A stretch of 64,000 bases of DNA from Pseudarthrobacter sp. NamE5 (GTDB lineage: Bacteria; Actinomycetota; Actinomycetes; Actinomycetales; Micrococcaceae): assembly GCF_005796225.1 (NCBI RefSeq), contig NZ_VAHO01000006.1:62001-126000 (forward strand), written 5' to 3'. Shown here piece after piece: positions 56,589 to 64,000 of this stretch; positions within the stretch are counted from its first letter, which is position 1; each line of letters starts with the position of its first letter. The notes under the pieces were generated by a model. That model was given only the letters and a program-made list of their open reading frames with translations, made no database searches and was not told the DNA's origin. The position numbers and the translations under genes are program-made.

Positions 56589-56619
56589 AAACCCCGGATT
56601 CCTTGAGAGTCCGGGGTTT
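56589..56619 (+). terminator. Terminator after tRNA-Met
   Basis: AAACCCCGGA (56589-56598) pairs with TCCGGGGTTT (56610-56619), followed by T. Confidence 0.85.
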
Positions 56620-56723
56620 TCTGCTTCTCTCCGGCATCGGAGGCCGTGCACCACAGGGTGAAGGGAACGGCTCCATGAGTTGATTATTGATGCCGTGAAA
56701 CTCCACCACGCAACGCGCCTGCG

Positions 56724-57980
56724 CTACTTGGCTACCAACTGCCCGCGCCTGGCGCTGCCTGAATAACTGACAGCCAACCAGCCCAGCACCAGGATGGCTG
56801 CGAAAAGACCGCTCTGCACGAACATCTCCGACAGGGGTGAAATGGACGAATAGGGGCTAGGGGAACCCGATGCCTGGGCAGCCTCAAGGGGCTGCAGGGC
56901 AAAGCACGCCAGGAGCAAAAGGCTGAGGACTCCGGCCGGCGAGCACAACAGCCGCCACCAGACGAAGCAGGCCGGGGCCGATTCCGCGAAGCGCCCCATG
57001 ACCGCCGGGATCATGATCGCCACCCAAACCCAGTGATGGCCCCAGGAAACGGGCGAGACCAGCAACATAACGATTGCGGTAGCGGCTACAGCACCCCATT
57101 GGTCAGTGTCACGGCGCGAAACAAAGACAGCAAGCGCGCCCAGGGCGACGACGGCAACGGAGGCGGCAACCCATAGCAAGGTGCCAACCGCTGGTTCCAC
57201 CTCCAGCCTGGCGATGAGTCCCCGAATGGATACGTTCTCGAAGCGTGAGAGGTCGCCCACGCGGTTCGTTTGGCCAAGCGAGGCCAGCCAGTACTGGGCC
57301 GACAATACAGGGGCCAGCACCGCCATAAGCGCCACGGTGCCGGCGAACGTCGCTCCCATTCTCAAGGCACTCTTTATGTCACCCCGCACCACGAAATAGA
57401 GCAGGAACACCAGCGGAGTGAGCTTTATGCCGGCAGCAATCCCAGTAAGTATTCCCCGCGGCAAAAGCCCATCGGGGCGGCGGCGGGAGCTTCCCAGCAG
57501 GTCAACGGCGATCAGCACCAGGAGAAGCGGATTGATCTGCCCCAGCGCAAGGGAGTTCCGCCAAGGGCCCAGAAGAAGCACCAGGCCCGTAACGGCGGCA
57601 GCAGTGAGCCAGATCCGGCTGCGTCCGGAGTCAACGGAAAAAACGCTTTTGGAGTGCAGGTACCGGGCGATCAGCAAGCCGACGGCGCCTGCAAAAATCA
57701 GGTTGAGGAGTGTTTGGAAAACCAATGCCAACTCAACCGGCAGCAGGGCAAGCGGGGCCATAAGCGCAGCGGCGAAGGGTGGGTAGGTAAAGGACATGCC
57801 CCCAAATGGCGTGCCCGGCAGCCCTTCTGCGTACAGATCGCCCCCGCCAATGAATTCCCTTGCCCCTGCCCAGTAGACCCGCAAATCCAGGCCATCGTGC
57901 ATAGCCTGGTTGAGCAGATACACCGATACCACAAGGGGGAAAGCCACCCGCGGCAGGTCCCACAGGACAAATCTCTTCAT
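56724..57980 (-). CDS. GT87-type polyprenyl-phosphate mannosyltransferase (DUF2029)
   Basis: A 418-residue integral membrane glycosyltransferase with about ten hydrophobic segments. The N-terminal block AMHDGLDLRVYWAGAREFIG contains the conserved Asp region of the family. LYAEGLPGTPFGGMSFTYPPFAA is the typical first outer loop, with the Y-PP motif. Relatives such as PimE use polyprenyl-phosphate mannose to extend lipoglycans at the membrane's outer face. No other lipoglycan gene adjoins. The AGGAAAAAC ribosome-binding site supports the ATG at 57980. It runs toward the tRNA pair; the divergent gene starts 210 nt away. Confidence 0.87.
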   Translation of the reverse strand: MKRFVLWDLPRVAFPLVVSVYLLNQAMHDGLDLRVYWAGAREFIGGGDLYAEGLPGTPFGGMSFTYPPFAAALMAPLALLPVELALVFQTLLNLIFAGAVGLLIARYLHSKSVFSVDSGRSRIWLTAAAVTGLVLLLGPWRNSLALGQINPLLLVLIAVDLLGSSRRRPDGLLPRGILTGIAAGIKLTPLVFLLYFVVRGDIKSALRMGATFAGTVALMAVLAPVLSAQYWLASLGQTNRVGDLSRFENVSIRGLIARLEVEPAVGTLLWVAASVAVVALGALAVFVSRRDTDQWGAVAATAIVMLLVSPVSWGHHWVWVAIMIPAVMGRFAESAPACFVWWRLLCSPAGVLSLLLLACFALQPLEAAQASGSPSPYSSISPLSEMFVQSGLFAAILVLGWLAVSYSGSARRGQLVAK

Positions 57981-58190
57981 GTTTTTCCTATCACCTGCTC
58001 CTCGACTCCCGGATCGAGCCGATGCTTAACAAGGCGGCACCCGGTAGCGGCCCCTGCCCCGCCAGTCCCTGCTTCACGTCAAGGCTTCAGACATCGACTC
58101 TAACCGGGCCCGGCCTGTGCACCTCATCCATCACGGGCCCGCGGGCAGTCCTGCACGGCCAATAACGGGCTGGAGGGGCAGAATGGGTGC

Positions 58191-58841
58191 ATGACCCGAA
58201 TCGCAATCATCGGCGGCCACGGCAAAGTGGCGCTGCACCTGTCCAGGCTTCTTACCGAGGAAGGCCACAGTGTCACCTCGTTTTTCCGGAACCCCAACCA
58301 TGCCGCCGCTGTTGCCGAAACGGGCGCAACGCCGTCGGTCCTGGACGTGGAGAATGCTGCGACGGCGGCCATCGCCGAAGCGCTGAAGGGCCACGATGCC
58401 GTCGTTTGGTCGGCAGGCGCAGGCGGCGGGAACCCGGCGCGCACCTATGCCGTGGACCGCGATGCCGCCATCCGCTCAATGGATGCCGCGGCGCAAGTCG
58501 GGGTCAGCCGCTACGTTATGGTGTCCTATCTGGGCGCGCGAAAGGAACACGGCATCTCCGAGGACAACGCCTTCTTTCCCTATGCAGAGGCCAAGGCGGC
58601 CGCTGATGATTACCTCCGCGGGACGGACCTGGCCTGGACCATCCTGGGTCCCGGCTCCCTGACCGACAAGCCGGGCAGCGGCCTGATCGACGTCGACCCC
58701 TCACCGGAGGGCAGCCGCGAAACCTCCCGCAGCAACACGGCAAGTGTTGCCGTGGCAGTGCTGGACCTGCCGGAAACCGCGGGCAGGACCGTCGAGTTCT
58801 GTGACGGCAGCTTGCCTATCGCCGCCGCCCTGCAGCCCTAG
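58191..58841 (+). CDS. NAD(P)-binding protein, NmrA/atypical SDR family (YwnB-like)
   Basis: A 216-residue Rossmann protein. The cofactor loop is IAIIGGHGKVALHLSRLL, with the first strand directly at the N-terminus. TEEGHSVTSFFRNPNHAAAV follows, where the Arg may select NADP(H). DAVVWSAGAGGGNP and YVMVSYLGARKEHG mark the later strands. No catalytic Tyr-Lys pair is seen, as usual for atypical SDRs (flavin reductase or redox-sensor-like). CAGAAT lies 6 nt before the ATG, so a leaderless start is possible. It ends 90 nt before the convergent ROK regulator. Confidence 0.88.
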   Translation: MTRIAIIGGHGKVALHLSRLLTEEGHSVTSFFRNPNHAAAVAETGATPSVLDVENAATAAIAEALKGHDAVVWSAGAGGGNPARTYAVDRDAAIRSMDAAAQVGVSRYVMVSYLGARKEHGISEDNAFFPYAEAKAAADDYLRGTDLAWTILGPGSLTDKPGSGLIDVDPSPEGSRETSRSNTASVAVAVLDLPETAGRTVEFCDGSLPIAAALQP

Positions 58842-58930
58842 CGTCTACTGCGGCCGCCGGGGGAGTAGCGAAGGGCACGCCCCGGAGGTCCCGGATCTTC
58901 AGGTGGCCGTGGAAATCTGCCTGGACCAGG

Positions 58931-60154
58931 TCAGGATAGGGACCGGGCAGGTTTCGGCAAGGAAGCGGGATGAAGGTCCAGGGCGTGCTCTTCGACGTAA
59001 TCCAGTGCAAGGCGGATAGCGCCGATGGAAACGATGCCATCTCCAAGGGAAGAGGCCTCCACCCTGGGCGGAGTGAAAGTATATTTCGGCAGCTCCTGCT
59101 CGATGACAGGGATGAGTGCGCGAGCAGAGGCTGCCACGCCTCCTGCAAGGACGACGAGTTCGGGATTTACCAGCGTGCTCACGGAACCGATCACACGGGC
59201 CATGCGATGTGCAACCCGGTTGAGAACGCCCTGCGCGACGTGGTCGCCGTCGCCGGCCGCGGCAAACACCATCTCGGCCGTGAGGCTCGCCGGAGCACCG
59301 CCGCACAGCTCGTGCAGCTGAGTTTTAACGCCGGAGGCGAGCGCTTCCTGGCCCCAGAGCGCTACATAGTGAGCGATGCCCAGTGTGTCGCCGACACCTT
59401 CGACGTTGCCCAAGTATCCCAGCTCGCCAAAGCCGCCAAGCTGTCCGTGCAGCAGGCGGCCGGATTCCAGTATGCCGGCGCCCAGACGGTCCCCGGTAAG
59501 CATGACGACGAGGTTGTCGACGCCCTGGGCCATGCCGCGCCAGCGCTCGGCCAGGGTGGCAAGGTTGGCGTCGTTTTCCAAAAGCACATGCCAGCCGTGC
59601 CGCTCGGAGACAAGCCGGCGGACATCGAAAGATTTCCAGAATTCCTGGACCGTCAGGACATCGCCCTCACGACTCACCGGAGCGGCGACTCCCACGGATA
59701 CGGCCAGGACGGAGTCCGCGGACACTGCCGCCTTCTCCAAGGCCTCTGCGGTGATGCGGTCCAGTACATCGGCGCGCTCGGCAGCAGGAAGGTTGTAGGC
59801 CCGGAAGGGCATGGTTACCCGGGAGAGGGCCTTTCCCGCCATGTCGGCGACGATGGCAGTGATCTTATTGGCCCCGATGTCGATGCCTAAAACGGTGGCT
59901 GCGCCGTCGTCGAAAACGAACCTGCGCGCAGGCCTGCCCTTCAGGTATTCCTCGGCAATCCGCTGGTTCTCCAGTTCCCGGAGCCATCCGAGGCGGACGA
60001 GCTCATCACAGATCGAGATAACCGTGGCCCGGGAAAGCCCGGTGGCCGCCATGAGGTCGGTACCTGTCACGATGCCGGCACCTCGCATCGCCTTGAGCAT
60101 CGCACTGGCGTTGACCCTCCGCACCAGCTGAGTTGACGGTGCAGTCTGAGTCAT
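58931..60154 (-). CDS. ROK-family transcriptional regulator
   Basis: A 407-residue repressor. The N-terminal winged helix-turn-helix is at residues 10-75 (VNASAMLKAMRGAGIVTGTD, then LMAATGLSRATVISICDELV). The ROK sugar-kinase-like domain follows, with a phosphate loop (LGIDIGANKITAIVADM) and sugar-pocket block (LLENDANLATLAERWRG). The zinc-binding CxCGxxGC motif expected after GGFGELGYL is absent, so this member lacks the structural zinc of NagC/Mlc. It is divergent from the sugar ABC operon and very likely its repressor. A 24-bp palindrome at 60284-60307 is the probable operator. ATG at 60154 with GGAG is chosen over an upstream start. Confidence 0.9.
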   Translation of the reverse strand: MTQTAPSTQLVRRVNASAMLKAMRGAGIVTGTDLMAATGLSRATVISICDELVRLGWLRELENQRIAEEYLKGRPARRFVFDDGAATVLGIDIGANKITAIVADMAGKALSRVTMPFRAYNLPAAERADVLDRITAEALEKAAVSADSVLAVSVGVAAPVSREGDVLTVQEFWKSFDVRRLVSERHGWHVLLENDANLATLAERWRGMAQGVDNLVVMLTGDRLGAGILESGRLLHGQLGGFGELGYLGNVEGVGDTLGIAHYVALWGQEALASGVKTQLHELCGGAPASLTAEMVFAAAGDGDHVAQGVLNRVAHRMARVIGSVSTLVNPELVVLAGGVAASARALIPVIEQELPKYTFTPPRVEASSLGDGIVSIGAIRLALDYVEEHALDLHPASLPKPARSLS

Positions 60155-60207
60155 TATCCGGCGCTCCCATTCTGGCCTGCTCGTAGGACTATCCAGGCGA
60201 TGTTCAA

Positions 60208-60222
60208 ATTTAGGCCATAAAT
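60208..60222. promoter_or_regulatory. Secondary inverted repeat near the ROK gene start
   Basis: ATTTA-GGCCA-TAAAT (60208-60222), 54 nt upstream of the ROK start codon. It shares the ATTTA/TAAAT core with the main palindrome and may serve autoregulation. Confidence 0.35.
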
Positions 60223-60250
60223 ATAGCTGACGAATCATTTTCCGGAGTGC

Positions 60251-60279
60251 TTGACGCCTGTGGTGAGGCCCCCCATACT
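60251..60279 (+). promoter_or_regulatory. Promoter of the sugar ABC operon
   Basis: TTGACG (60251-60256) and CATACT (60274-60279) with a 17-nt spacer; predicted start near 60286, giving a leader of about 95 nt. Confidence 0.75.
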
Positions 60280-60283
60280 AACG

Positions 60284-60307
60284 ATAGGAGGTAAATTTAT
60301 CTCCTAT
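60284..60307. promoter_or_regulatory. Near-perfect 24-bp palindromic operator
   Basis: ATAGGAG-GTAAATTTAT-CTCCTAT: the arms are perfect, the core TAAATTTA is perfect, and one symmetric pair mismatches. It covers the predicted transcription start of the sugar operon, the position of a blocking repressor site, presumably for the divergent ROK protein. Confidence 0.75.
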
Positions 60308-60379
60308 ATAAAGACCGCGGCAAGGTTTAGCCGTCCGCCGTGATCACGCGGCCTTCTGCCGCACCACGAAAGGACGAGG

Positions 60380-61651
60380 GTGTCTTTGAAATTGACGCGC
60401 ACACTACGCATGGCGGTGCTGGCTTTATGCCTGCCCCTGCTCGCCGGCCTCCTCTCAGGCTGCACCGGAGACTCCGAAAAGGAGACCATCCGGTTCACGT
60501 TCAGTAAGCGGGAGGCCATCGGTTTCATGACGAAGCTCGTAGCCGACTACAACGCCTCGCAGGACAGGACGGAAGTCGTGCTGGACACCTCCGGGGTTGA
60601 CGTCGTTTCAGCGAGTTTTGTCCGGGGCAATCCGCCGGACATTGCGCTGGCAAACTACAACATGGAAACGGCCAGGTTCGTGCAGCGCGGCGCGCTGAGT
60701 GACCTGTCCGGAACACAGGCCTCCACCCGGATCCGGAAGGACCTCCAGCCCCTGATGGACCAGTACGGCTCCTATCCGGACCGGACCAGCGCCCTTCCCT
60801 ACTCGATCATGGCGTCCTCCGTGATCTACAACAAGGAGATCTTCGCCGCCCACGGCGTCGAGGTGCCTAAGACCTGGGCTGAACTGCTGGCAGCGTGCGA
60901 GGCGCTGAAAGCCGCTGGTGTGACGCCCTTCTACGCCACCTGGAAGGACGACTGGACGGTAGCCCAGGGGTGGTTCGACTACTCTGTGGGCGGCGAGGTG
61001 GACACCATCGACTTCTTCGAGAAGATTGCCGAGGCGGGCACGGAGGTCGGACCGGATTCGCCAGCGTCATTCCAACAGGACTTTGAACAGCCCGTCGAGA
61101 AAATGCTGAAACTGGCGGGCACGTATGTGAACAAAGACGCTGCCAGCCGAGGCTATGGCGACGGAAACCTTGCGTTCGCGCAGGGCAAGGCAGCCATGTA
61201 CCTGCAGGGCCCGTGGGCATTCAGCGAGATCGCGAAAACTGCCCCGGATCTCCAGCTCGGCACTTTCCCGCTTCCGATGACGGAGAATCCCGATGACCTG
61301 AAGGTGCGGGCCAACGTCGATCTCGCGGCGTGGATTCCGGAGGATTCCAAACACAAGGACGCTGCGCGCGACTTCCTGGAGTATCTCTACCAGCCGGAAA
61401 TCATAGAAGGGTACAACAAGTCGCAGCTGGGCTTCACCCCCACTGTCGAGGCCGAGGCAGCCCCGGACCCGCGAATCGAGGGGATGGTCGAGTACTACGA
61501 AAAGGGCCGTGTTTATCAGGGGCCGTCGGTGCTGGTGCCGCGCACAATCCCCATCATGAACTACACCCAGGCGCTCGTGTTGGGCGCAGATCCTGCAGCC
61601 ACCTTCCGCACACTCGACGCAGACTGGGCGCGCCTGGCCTTTCGCCAGTAG
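60380..61651 (+). CDS. Sugar ABC transporter substrate-binding lipoprotein
   Basis: A 423-residue family-1 extracellular solute-binding lipoprotein. The signal ends LLAGLLSGC with the lipobox Cys at residue 28. The body has ADYNASQDRTEVVLDTSG, the NPPDIALANYN block and a typical sugar-binding C-lobe (LAFAQGKAAMYLQGPWAFSE, then PEDSKHKDAARDFLEYLYQP). With the downstream GH13 glucosidase the ligand is probably an alpha-glucoside (maltose, trehalose, isomaltose or similar). GTG start with GGACGAGG; a TTG two codons on is an alternative. First gene of the ROK-controlled operon. Confidence 0.92.
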   Translation: MSLKLTRTLRMAVLALCLPLLAGLLSGCTGDSEKETIRFTFSKREAIGFMTKLVADYNASQDRTEVVLDTSGVDVVSASFVRGNPPDIALANYNMETARFVQRGALSDLSGTQASTRIRKDLQPLMDQYGSYPDRTSALPYSIMASSVIYNKEIFAAHGVEVPKTWAELLAACEALKAAGVTPFYATWKDDWTVAQGWFDYSVGGEVDTIDFFEKIAEAGTEVGPDSPASFQQDFEQPVEKMLKLAGTYVNKDAASRGYGDGNLAFAQGKAAMYLQGPWAFSEIAKTAPDLQLGTFPLPMTENPDDLKVRANVDLAAWIPEDSKHKDAARDFLEYLYQPEIIEGYNKSQLGFTPTVEAEAAPDPRIEGMVEYYEKGRVYQGPSVLVPRTIPIMNYTQALVLGADPAATFRTLDADWARLAFRQ

Positions 61652-61674
61652 CGCAGAACAAGGGAGCCAGACAC

Positions 61675-62586
61675 ATGTCCATAACCACAACAACCAGGCG
61701 GGGGCAGGGACGCCCCGAAAGCCGCCGCAGGCGTCGGGTCGAACCGGTTTTCTACTTTTTCCTCTTGCCGAGCCTCGTTCTCTTCACTTTGGCGATTACG
61801 GTTCCCGGCCTTGTGGGCATCTTCTTCAGCTTCACAGACTCCATCGGAATCGGTGACTGGAAGTTCGCTGGCCTGACCAACTACATCGCAATTGCCAGCG
61901 ATCCTGCGATTCTGCAGAGCTACCTGTTCACCTTCGGCTTCTCGATCGTCACCGTGCTGGTGGTGAACGTCGTGGCCTTCCTCCTCGCCGTAGGGCTCAC
62001 CTCGCAGATCCGCATGAAATCAGCGCTGCGCACCATCTTCGTCATACCGATGGTGGTCTCCGGCATCATCATCGCCTATGTTTTCAATTTCCTGTTCTCA
62101 AACTCGCTGCCCTCTGCAGGGGCGGCGGCGGGCATTTCCTGGCTCGAGACAAGCCTCCTTGCAAACCCTGACCTTGCGTGGGTTGCCATCGTGGTGGTTA
62201 CCGCCTGGCAGGCGGTGCCCGGGGCACTGCTGATCTATATCGCGGGTCTCGTCTCGATCCCCGGGGACGTGTATGAGGCCGCGGAGATCGATGGCGCAAG
62301 CAAGGCCCAGCAACTCCTGAAGATCACCGCTCCGCTCGTGGCGGGTTATGTGGTGATCAACATTATTCTCGGATTCAAGGGTTTCCTTAACGCCTACGAC
62401 ATCATTGTTGGACTCACGAACGGCGGCCCGGGAACCTCAACAAGAAGCATTGCGATGACCGTTATCGCCGGTTTCAACGGTGGCGATTATGCCTACCAGA
62501 TGGCCAACGCGACGATCTTCTTCATCGTCGCTGTCCTCATCTCTCTTCTGCAGCTTTCGCTGACTCGCGGACGGAACACACTCTGA
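61675..62586 (+). CDS. Sugar ABC transporter permease, MalF/UgpA-like
   Basis: A 303-residue permease with six hydrophobic segments after an Arg-rich N-terminus (RRGQGRPESRRRRRVEP). The first segment is VFYFFLLPSLVLFTLAITVP, the standard carbohydrate-permease (CUT1) opening. The EAA loop reads VYEAAEIDGASKAQQLLKIT with the following Ala-Pro-Leu. ATG at 61675 with an AAGGGAG site. The stop overlaps the next start (TGATG at 62584-62588), so the two permeases are translationally coupled and form the heterodimeric channel. The ATPase (MsiK-type, shared) is not encoded in the window. Confidence 0.92.
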   Translation: MSITTTTRRGQGRPESRRRRRVEPVFYFFLLPSLVLFTLAITVPGLVGIFFSFTDSIGIGDWKFAGLTNYIAIASDPAILQSYLFTFGFSIVTVLVVNVVAFLLAVGLTSQIRMKSALRTIFVIPMVVSGIIIAYVFNFLFSNSLPSAGAAAGISWLETSLLANPDLAWVAIVVVTAWQAVPGALLIYIAGLVSIPGDVYEAAEIDGASKAQQLLKITAPLVAGYVVINIILGFKGFLNAYDIIVGLTNGGPGTSTRSIAMTVIAGFNGGDYAYQMANATIFFIVAVLISLLQLSLTRGRNTL

Positions 62587-63497
62587 TGACCACACCATCC
62601 ACCCTCACCGCTGAGGGAATCCACCGCACCGAATCCGTCTCCGCCAGTGGCGGGCGACGGCGCTCAGGTTTGAAGGTCGAGCGGGTGAACTGGCCGGGTA
62701 CCGCCATCCTGGTCCTCTGTGCGCTCACGGTTCTGCTTCCGCTCTACGTGAGCCTGTCCATGGCTTTCAAAACCCAAGGGCAGGCTGTGGACGGCAACGC
62801 CTTCTCATTCCCTGAACCGTTCAGCGTGGACGGCTTTGTCCAAGCGTGGACGCTGACGAATTTCCCCGTCGGCGCCGCAATGTCGTTGCTGGTCACCGCG
62901 GGAACTGTAGTAGCGACCATTGTGCTGGCAGCGTTTGCCTCGTACGCGATCGTGCGCAACTGGGAACGCCGGTTGTTCCGGTACTCCTTCTACTACCTGC
63001 TCGCAGCAATGTTCATCCCGTTTCCGGTCGTTGCGCTGCCGCAAATCCAGTTGACCGGCCGCCTTGGCCTGGACAACCCCATGGGTGTGATTCTGCTCGC
63101 CACCATGTTTCAGTTGAGCTTCAGTGTTCTGCTGTTCACGGCGTTCCTGCGGTCAATCCCGATGGAATTGGAAGAGAGCGCCCGCATGGACGGCGCCACG
63201 ACCTGGCAGACATTCTGGAAACTGATCTTTCCCCTGCTGGCGCCAATGAGCGCCACCGTGGGGATCTTCGCCTTCCTGTACGCCTGGAACGACTTCATGA
63301 TGCCTTCGCTGATCATTTCCGACCCGGCACTGCAAACCCTTCCCGTTCGACAAAATCTGTTCCAGACTCAGTTCAGCAACAACTACCACGTGTCCTTTGC
63401 GTCCTACCTGATGGCCATGGCTCCGGCCATCGTGGCCTATCTCTTCACCCAGCGATGGGTTATGGCCGGTGTCTCACAGGGTGCCGTCAAGGGCTGA
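62586..63497 (+). CDS. Sugar ABC transporter permease, MalG/UgpE-like
   Basis: A 303-residue CUT1 permease, partner of the preceding gene. After a roughly 35-residue Ser/Gly/Arg-rich tail come six hydrophobic segments, from ILVLCALTVLLPLYVSLSMA. The EAA loop is MELEESARMDGATTWQTFWK, and the last helix is MAPAIVAYLFTQRWVMAGVS, ending with the usual QGAVKG C-terminus. It starts on the A of the previous stop (TGATG). The next gene, the glucosidase, starts 49 nt downstream with its own ribosome-binding site. Confidence 0.93.
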   Translation: MTTPSTLTAEGIHRTESVSASGGRRRSGLKVERVNWPGTAILVLCALTVLLPLYVSLSMAFKTQGQAVDGNAFSFPEPFSVDGFVQAWTLTNFPVGAAMSLLVTAGTVVATIVLAAFASYAIVRNWERRLFRYSFYYLLAAMFIPFPVVALPQIQLTGRLGLDNPMGVILLATMFQLSFSVLLFTAFLRSIPMELEESARMDGATTWQTFWKLIFPLLAPMSATVGIFAFLYAWNDFMMPSLIISDPALQTLPVRQNLFQTQFSNNYHVSFASYLMAMAPAIVAYLFTQRWVMAGVSQGAVKG

Positions 63498-63546
63498 GCC
63501 TTTGCCAGCCATCAATAACTCCAGCGCCCCGGAAAGGGGAAACTGC

Positions 63547-64000
63547 TTGTCCATCCTCGCCTGCCAGACGCACGACGCCGACCACGGACCCACCGACGCC
63601 ACCAACTGGTGGAGACAGGCTGCGGTTTACCAGATCTACCCGCGCAGCTTCGCCGACTCGAACGGTGACGGGATCGGCGACCTGCAGGGCATCACCTCGA
63701 AAGTGCCTTACTTGAAGAGCCTGGGGATCGACGCCGTGTGGCTCAGCCCGTTTTACCCCTCGGCCTTGGCCGACGGCGGCTACGACGTAGATGACTACCG
63801 CAACGTCGATCCCAGGATCGGCAGCCTGGCAGATTTCGACGCGATGGCCGCGGCCCTGCATTCCGCGGGAATCAAGGTGATCGTGGACATTGTCCCGAAC
63901 CACTCCTCCAACCGGCACGCCTGGTTCCAGGAAGCCCTGGCCGCGCCCAAGGGGTCACCGGCCCGGCAGCGGTACCACTTCCGGGACGGAGTGGGTGAAC
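63547..64000 (+). CDS. Glycoside hydrolase family 13 alpha-glucosidase (partial, runs off the window)
   Basis: The first 151 codons of a GH13 enzyme; the 3' end is outside the window. AAVYQIYPRSFADSNGDGIG is the oligo-1,6-glucosidase/alpha-glucosidase opening. GIDAVWLSPFYPSALADGGYDVDDY gives the family loop. Conserved region I, DIVPNHSS, contains the Asp and His of subsite -1. TTG start at 63547 after AAAGGGGAAA. It would hydrolyse the sugar taken up by the ABC system (isomaltose, maltose, sucrose or trehalose-type). Catalytic regions II-IV lie beyond the end. Last known gene of the ROK-regulated operon. Confidence 0.92.
   Translation, partial: MSILACQTHDADHGPTDATNWWRQAAVYQIYPRSFADSNGDGIGDLQGITSKVPYLKSLGIDAVWLSPFYPSALADGGYDVDDYRNVDPRIGSLADFDAMAAALHSAGIKVIVDIVPNHSSNRHAWFQEALAAPKGSPARQRYHFRDGVGE

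Noticed and set aside
1..64000. CRISPR arrays or other regularly spaced repeats
   Set aside because: No repeated unit with regular spacing and no Cas-like protein was seen on either strand.

Overview
The window is a high-GC actinobacterial chromosome segment, most likely Arthrobacter or Pseudarthrobacter (Micrococcaceae). That call rests on protein flavour, GC-rich codon use, TAnnnT-type -10 boxes and many apparently leaderless genes. It is inference from reading, not from a search. Most of the window is core chromosome. One small island-like insertion sits just downstream of a tRNA-Tyr gene.

Layout. 1-8.9 kb: RNA ligase RtcB, then a sulfur-assimilation neighbourhood (sulfonate/taurine-type ABC importer, a cysteine-synthase relative, siroheme synthase, ferredoxin-NADP reductase). 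8.9-17.3 kb: small membrane and hypothetical proteins, an AI-2E-type permease, a GntR regulator with its CynX-like MFS partner, and a CYTH-CHAD protein. 17.3-21.8 kb: a PucR regulator divergent from an aldehyde dehydrogenase and GABA transaminase (putrescine/GABA catabolism). 21.9-33.5 kb: RarD-type permease, DNA topoisomerase IB, a second ferredoxin reductase, an amino-acid permease, a broken TetR gene, DUF2461, the fur-katA peroxide operon with a perfect Fur-type box, an MFS exporter, HtpX and YajQ. 33.7-39.7 kb: a small secreted protein, tRNA-Tyr, then a 3.1 kb segment bounded by a 26-nt direct repeat. That segment carries an integrase remnant and an OatA-like acyltransferase/SGNH gene of lower GC. 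A lipoprotein and a secreted propeller-like protein follow. 40-49.3 kb: CBS-pair protein, a LysM protein with a sortase-like C-terminus, K+ channel, thioesterase, thioredoxin, small monooxygenase, AlkA-type glycosylase, glyoxalase-fold protein, cystathionine beta-synthase plus gamma-synthase, and an SDR. 49.4-56 kb: amino-acid permease, a YgiC/YgiB-type pair, a MOSC protein and a DEAD-box helicase with a roughly 300-nt leader. 56.4-58.8 kb: tRNA-Thr, tRNA-Met, a GT87-type mannosyltransferase and an NmrA-like protein. 58.9-64 kb: a ROK repressor divergent from a sugar ABC importer and a GH13 glucosidase, which runs off the window end. A near-perfect palindrome lies on the transcription start of the sugar operon.

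Recurring architecture. At least twelve genes on both strands have a TAnnnT box exactly 6 or 7 nt before the start codon and no Shine-Dalgarno sequence, the signature of leaderless transcripts. One of these starts appears to open an 11-codon mini-ORF whose stop overlaps the topoisomerase IB start codon. Two 66-bp palindromic elements in separate intergenic regions are copies of one family, and another 66-bp hairpin of different sequence lies at 12.1 kb.

I found no CRISPR array, intact prophage, restriction system or biosynthetic gene cluster. The least ordinary items are the att-flanked acyltransferase island, the LysM/sortase-like protein, the in-frame joining of a catalase-fold-like domain to an SRPBCC domain, the topoisomerase mini-ORF, and the long leader of the DEAD-box gene.
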